Shown in pieces: positions 60,513 to 64,000 of a stretch of DNA of 64,000 nucleotides. The number at the start of each line of letters is the position of its first letter. Positions within the stretch are counted from its first letter, which is position 1. Position numbers and translations under genes: made by a program. Where the stretch lies: assembly GCA_015689705.1 (NCBI GenBank), contig WVSN01000005.1, forward strand, positions 124,001 through 188,000, given 5' to 3'. Source of the DNA: Rhodobacterales bacterium HKCCE3408. Its GTDB lineage: Bacteria > Pseudomonadota > Alphaproteobacteria > Rhodobacterales > Rhodobacteraceae. The notes under the pieces are model-generated. The model worked only from the letters and a program-made list of their open reading frames with translations, did no database searches and was not told where the DNA came from.

Positions 60513-61469
60513 ATGTCGTTTGCCCATCCCGCCCCGAGAGAAGATCTCATCTACCTGACGGAAGGCGGATTCGAGACCGAACTGCTGTACCTCCACGGCG
60601 TCGACCTGCCCTGTTTCGCGGCCTTTTCGGTCCTGTCGGACAAGGGCAACCGCGCCATCTTCAAGGGCATCTACGAGCGGGTCTGCGACGTGGCCGCCCG
60701 GCATGGCACTGGGCTTCTCCTCGGGTGGATCGGGTATCGGGCCAGCCCAGACTGGGGTGCGAAGCTCGGCCTGTCCCCCGACGGACTGAAGGAGGCGACG
60801 CTTGCCGCCATTGAGCTGCTCGAAGAGCTGCGCAAGGCCTATGCCGGCCAGGTACCCGACTTTCGCATCAGCGAGGGTGTGGGCCCGCGCGGCGACGCCT
60901 ATGGCACCGGCGGTGCAATCACCGAGGCGGAGGCCGAGGACTACCATGCCGTGCAACTGGAAACGGTTCGGGGCAAGGTCGACGTGGCCTGGGCAGCGAC
61001 GCAGAACAACATTCCGGAAGTGATCGGGATGGCCCGCGCGGCCCGCGCGCTCGGTGTGCCATTCGCGGTGTCGTGGAGTCTGAACAGCGAAAGCCGCCTG
61101 AATTCCGGTCCGACGCTGGAAGAGGCCGTGATGCGCGTGGATGCTGCCGTGCCCGGCGGCGTGGCGTGGCACAGCACGAATTGTTCGCACCCGTCCGAGT
61201 TCGAGCCGGCACTGACGCCCGGTGCATGGCGGGAAAGGCTTCGCTGCATCCGGCCGAACGCGGCGGCGATGGACAAGATCGCGCTGTGCAAGCTCGGGCA
61301 CCTCGAAGACGGCGACCCGGAAGAGCTGGGTCGGCAGATGGCAAATGTCGCCGGACGCTTCCCGTGGATGGATATCTGGGGCGGCTGCTGCGGAACCGAC
61401 CACCGCCATCTCGACGAAATTGTCCGGCAGGTGAAGGCGGCCCGGGCACCCGCGCCGCTGCGTGCGTGA
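60513..61469 (+). CDS. Homocysteine S-methyltransferase-family protein
   Basis: This 318-residue TIM-barrel protein has zinc ligands typical of the family: Cys in WHSTNCSHPSEFE and the CC pair in IWGGCCGTDHRH near the C-terminus; the start has LTEGGFETELLYLHGVDLP. It would transfer a methyl group from S-methylmethionine, betaine or another donor to homocysteine. GGAGAG precedes the ATG by six bases. A GlxA-type regulator nearby fits metabolism of methylated amines, though this is inference. Confidence 0.85.
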   Translation: MSFAHPAPREDLIYLTEGGFETELLYLHGVDLPCFAAFSVLSDKGNRAIFKGIYERVCDVAARHGTGLLLGWIGYRASPDWGAKLGLSPDGLKEATLAAIELLEELRKAYAGQVPDFRISEGVGPRGDAYGTGGAITEAEAEDYHAVQLETVRGKVDVAWAATQNNIPEVIGMARAARALGVPFAVSWSLNSESRLNSGPTLEEAVMRVDAAVPGGVAWHSTNCSHPSEFEPALTPGAWRERLRCIRPNAAAMDKIALCKLGHLEDGDPEELGRQMANVAGRFPWMDIWGGCCGTDHRHLDEIVRQVKAARAPAPLRA

Positions 61470-61813
61470 CCGAGCGGCGCCGACTGATCGGGCCCTAGCT
61501 TGACTGTCCGTTGAGCGGACGATGCAGACCCCGGCCCACCGGGACGGACCGGCTTCTCCTCTCTTGTCCGTTATTGACGGTCGGTGTTGTTTTGGGCCGC
61601 GGTAGGAATGGGGTGGGCAATTATCAATTCCGCTTCCGACTCCCGATAGCGAAACAGACTTCGTCTGGATCAGCGATCCAAACAGGGACGGACCACTTGC
61701 CGAGGCTGAAGACAACTGCATAAACTACGTCGCCAATACGCCTGAAGCTACAATTTTGGTCAGGCGCACATGTCCAGGATCTCCTGAAGTTGGACAATCA
61801 GGAATAGAGGTAA
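61470..61813. other. 344-base gap without an intact gene
   Basis: Composition appears richer in A/T than the surrounding genes. It holds a small stem GTCCG/CGGAC (61506-61510/61516-61520) some 40 bases past the methyltransferase stop, and the reading-frame remnant described at 61606-61821. No promoter or RNA gene was recognised. Confidence 0.5.
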
Positions 61814-61821
61814 GTGAGTAA
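61606..61821 (+). pseudogene. Possible gene remnant lacking a start codon
   Basis: From a TAG at 61603 to a TAA at 61819-61821 there are 71 open codons with no usable start except a TTG near the end. The peptide contains TDFVWISDPNRDGPLAEAED and NCINYVANTPEATILVRRTC, which reads like the C-terminal part of a small extracytoplasmic protein with a Cys pair. Its end overlaps the GTG start of the next gene by eight bases, as in a translationally coupled pair. A decayed upstream partner is one explanation; chance is another. Confidence 0.3.
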
Positions 61822-62458
61822 TATTTTGTTAACGAGACTTAGCGGACCAGCCAGTTCACTCATCGCCCTTTTCATTGGATTGTTCATTGCATCCGCGATG
61901 GTGGCCGGCCTCTACCTTGCCGGTTTCGACGCAGTGGCCGCACTGAGAGACCGCAGTATGGGCGAAGGCCCGGAAGCCGGCCTGATCAGCAACCTAGGCA
62001 TCCTGCTCATGGGGCTCGCCGCAGTGGCAGCCACCTACAAGGCGTGGCAGACGACCGGTCTGGCGTTTGGCATCCTGGCGCTGTTCTGCTGGCTCTTCGC
62101 CTTAGATGACGCCCTCCTTATCCACGAGGCATTTGGATCCCTGCAAATAATCTTCTTTGCCACCTATGGCCTGCTTGCCGCCTCAATGCTCTTCCTGTTC
62201 AGGGAACCGGGCCAGCCTATTGTCTGGCCAATCCTGATTGCCACCGCAGCGTTTGCTGTTTCGGTCCTGTTTGATGAGTTGTGGTCTCTGCTTATTCGCC
62301 ATATCCAGATTCAGGACGACACCGAGAGTCTTCTGTTCCGGATCGGCTTTGTCCTCGAAGACGTGCCGAAGTTTGGCGGCATCTTCGTAATGACATGCTT
62401 TGCCCTTGGTATGGCTGTTGCCGGCGACGCCGGTCGAAGTGGTGACGGGCGTCAGTAA
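61814..62458 (+). CDS. Orphan polytopic membrane protein of unknown function
   Basis: This 214-residue protein has about six hydrophobic helices, starting with LIALFIGLFIASAMVAGLYL, and including GLAFGILALFCWLFALDDAL, where the helix carries D-D and is followed by LIHEAFG. An amphipathic C-terminal segment RIGFVLEDVPKFGGIFVM follows. It is not recognised. AGAGG precedes the GTG start at 61814. Codon use appears less GC-biased than that of the neighbours, and it sits between a remnant and tRNA-Ser, suggesting an acquired gene. Confidence 0.6.
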   Translation: MSNILLTRLSGPASSLIALFIGLFIASAMVAGLYLAGFDAVAALRDRSMGEGPEAGLISNLGILLMGLAAVAATYKAWQTTGLAFGILALFCWLFALDDALLIHEAFGSLQIIFFATYGLLAASMLFLFREPGQPIVWPILIATAAFAVSVLFDELWSLLIRHIQIQDDTESLLFRIGFVLEDVPKFGGIFVMTCFALGMAVAGDAGRSGDGRQ

Positions 62459-62778
62459 TTTGCTTTGGACGAGCGCAGGGGTCCCTGTCTGAGACTCTTG
62501 CGGACGGATAGCTGGCTGATCTGGCGCGTATATTGAGCGGTTGCCAGTCACGGGCACCGCGATCGTCCCTTTTTTGGCCGATTGGTAGGAAATTCCCTGT
62601 TGACGCCGAAACACACCCAACCATCGTCCCGCCCCGGGACAAGGCCCGCAAGTCGCGCCAGTTCAAGCTGCAAGCACGAGCTGAAGCGACAGGCACGAAA
62701 GGAAGGGCAGAGCAAATTCCGCCTGTTACCGCAGCGTGAACAACCGTACGGTTTGTTGAGCCATGTGTCAGGATTGGA
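62459..62778. other. 320-base gap between the orphan membrane gene and tRNA-Ser
   Basis: No convincing gene, strong hairpin or promoter was found. Short open stretches in several frames lack ribosome binding sites. No duplicated copy of the tRNA 3' end was noticed that would mark an integration site. Confidence 0.5.
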
Positions 62779-62868
62779 TGGCGGAGACGAAGGGATTCGA
62801 ACCCTCGAGACGGTTTCCCGTCTACTCCCTTAGCAGGGGAGCGCCTTCGACCACTCGGCCACGTCTCC
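62779..62868 (-). tRNA. tRNA-Ser (anticodon GCU)
   Basis: Reading the minus strand, GGAGACG pairs with CGTCTCC as acceptor stem, followed by discriminator G and an encoded CCA. The D arm contains TGGCCGAGTGGTCGAAGGC, the anticodon loop reads CTGCTAA with anticodon at 62832-62834, a long variable arm (GACGGG/CCGTC type) identifies the serine class, and the T arm has GGTTCGAATCC. The 90-base length including CCA suits tRNA-Ser decoding AGC/AGU. Confidence 0.97.
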
Positions 62869-62979
62869 GCGGACCCGTCTATGTGAAGCGGCCGGCGGGC
62901 ACAACGGTTTCTTGGCGGGGTGCGGCAGCAGGGACACGCGGTGCGACAAGGCCCGCTCGCGCGGTCCGACCCGAGGTCG

Positions 62980-64000
62980 TCAGGCGTTGAAGAGGAAGTG
63001 CAGGACGTCGCCGTCCTTGACCTCGTAGCCCTTGCCCTCGACCCGGAGCTTGCCCGCATCGCGGGCCGCCGCCTCGCCGCCGAGCGCGTCGTAATCGGTG
63101 TAGGAAATCGTCTCGGCGCGGATGAAGCCCTTCTCGAAATCGCCGTGGATCACGCCCGCTGCCTGCGGCGCCAGCGTGCCCTTGCGGATAGTCCAGGCGC
63201 GCGCCTCTTTCGGTCCGGCGGTGAAATAGGTCATCAGGCCGAGCAGGTCGTAGCCTGCGCGGATCAGCCGGTCGAGCCCGGCCTCCTTCAGACCCATCTC
63301 TTCCAGGAACACCGCCTGCTCTTCGGCGTCGAGCTGGCTGATCTCCTCCTCGATCCGAGCCGAAATCACGACCGTCGCAGCGCCCTGCTCCGCCGCCATC
63401 TCGGCCACGCGGGCCGATTGGGCATTGCCGGTCGCCGCGGATTCTTCCTCGACGTTGCACACGTAGAGGACGGGTTTCAACGTCAGAAGCTGGAGCGAGG
63501 TCCAGACCTTCCGATCCTCGTCGGATACCTCGACTGTGCGCGCCGGGCGCCCCTCGGACAGCGCGTCGCGCGCGGCCAGAAGCAGACGTTCCTGCGCCAC
63601 CGCCTCCTTGTCGCCGCCACGAACCTTGCGGGAGAGATTCTGGAGCCGCTTCTCGACCGATTCCAGATCGGCCAACATCAGCTCGGTCTCGATCGTCTCG
63701 GCATCGGCGATCGGGTCCACGCGTCCCTCGACATGCGTGACGTCGCCATCCTCGAAGCAGCGCAGGACATGGGCGATCGCGTCGACTTCGCGGATATTGG
63801 CGAGGAACTGGTTGCCGAGGCCCTCGCCCTTCGACGCGCCCTTCACCAGACCCGCGATGTCGACGAATGTCATCCGCGCCGGGATGACCTGCTTCGATTT
63901 CGCGATCTCGGCCAGCCGGTCGAGCCGGGCATCGGGCACCGCGACTTCTCCGACATTGGGCTCGATCGTGCAGAAGGGAAAGTTCGCCGCCTGAGCCGCG
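62980..64000 (-). CDS. ychF: Redox-regulated ATPase/GTPase YchF (Obg family), N-terminus beyond the right edge
   Basis: About 340 codons are visible, ending at 62980. The first residues seen are ANFPFCTIEPNVGEV, normally near residue 30 of YchF, so roughly the first 25-30 residues including the G1 P-loop are off the window. VDIAGLVKGASKGEGLGNQF (G3 region), a central coiled coil with QNLSRKVRGGDKEAVAQERL, and the C-terminal TGS domain (WTIRKGTLAPQAAGVIHGDF, ending DVLHFLFNA) are all typical. YchF binds the ribosome and hydrolyses ATP in preference to GTP; it is a universal housekeeping gene. Confidence 0.95.
   Translation of the reverse strand, partial: AAQAANFPFCTIEPNVGEVAVPDARLDRLAEIAKSKQVIPARMTFVDIAGLVKGASKGEGLGNQFLANIREVDAIAHVLRCFEDGDVTHVEGRVDPIADAETIETELMLADLESVEKRLQNLSRKVRGGDKEAVAQERLLLAARDALSEGRPARTVEVSDEDRKVWTSLQLLTLKPVLYVCNVEEESAATGNAQSARVAEMAAEQGAATVVISARIEEEISQLDAEEQAVFLEEMGLKEAGLDRLIRAGYDLLGLMTYFTAGPKEARAWTIRKGTLAPQAAGVIHGDFEKGFIRAETISYTDYDALGGEAAARDAGKLRVEGKGYEVKDGDVLHFLFNA

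Noticed and set aside
62459-62778. Short open frame at 62533-62739 as a small basic gene.
   Set aside because: No ribosome binding site, no domain, and the composition fits non-coding sequence; not reported as a CDS.
61470-62868. Duplicated tRNA 3' end marking an attachment site.
   Set aside because: I looked for a second GGCGGAGACGAAGGG-like block between the methyltransferase gene and the tRNA and found none in this window.

Overview
The window is a GC-rich, gene-dense bacterial chromosome segment. Gene content points to an alphaproteobacterium, most likely Rhodobacteraceae (Roseobacter-like): a CoA-dependent 2-aminobenzoate pathway, a succinoglycan-type exo cluster, an FrcBCA sugar importer under an ROK repressor, a LivKHMGF importer, and a CCGGGGG-type intergenic hairpin. 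This is inference from families and arrangement; no 16S rRNA gene is present.

Layout. (1) 1-6036, minus: a tightly overlapping operon for aerobic anthranilate breakdown (monooxygenase/reductase, SDR, MarR, crotonase, acyl-CoA dehydrogenase, CoA ligase cut by the left edge). Glutaryl-CoA dehydrogenase diverges from it across a region with two copies of a palindrome. (2) 7442-12377: a LysR regulator divergent from dabB-dabA, an inorganic-carbon accumulation system. (3) 12646-30159: an exopolysaccharide cluster with counterparts of ExoA, ExoM, ExoP, ExoX, ExoK, ExoQ, ExoW, ExoV, ExoT, ExoY and ExoL, plus ExoO/ExoU-like transferases, a GT4 and a Stf0-type sulfotransferase. The repeat unit is probably galactose-primed, pyruvylated and possibly sulfated. 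(4) 30277-33516: a secreted VWA protein with eight 87-residue tandem repeats. (5) 33637-36134: mobR/mobA-like 3-hydroxybenzoate catabolism. (6) 36165-43564: a sulfotransferase, two small membrane proteins and an arylsulfotransferase-like protein, beside a polyprenol-phosphate-sugar synthase-like GT2, an STT3/GT39-like membrane transferase, GtrA and a methyltransferase. (7) 43668-48955: a liv-type importer. (8) 49155-57198: an ROK regulator divergent from frcBCA, followed in the same direction by a PLP lyase, an M24 peptidase-fold hydrolase and a EutA-like racemase/isomerase, closed by a convergent TetR gene. (9) 57341-61469: a secreted cupin, a DJ-1/AraC regulator, a BBE-like flavoprotein and a homocysteine methyltransferase-like gene. 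(10) 61470-64000: a patch that looks lower in GC, with an orphan membrane protein and a reading-frame remnant, then tRNA-Ser(GCU) and ychF, whose N-terminus lies past the right edge.

Common theme: use of aromatic and organic substrates through MarR-, ROK- and TetR-type switches, combined with heavy investment in surface polysaccharide and sulfate-transfer chemistry. The least explained parts are the ASST/YIGPG/sulfotransferase block, the frcBCA-lyase-M24-EutA run, the P-loop-defective ExoP homologue and the homogenised VWA repeats.
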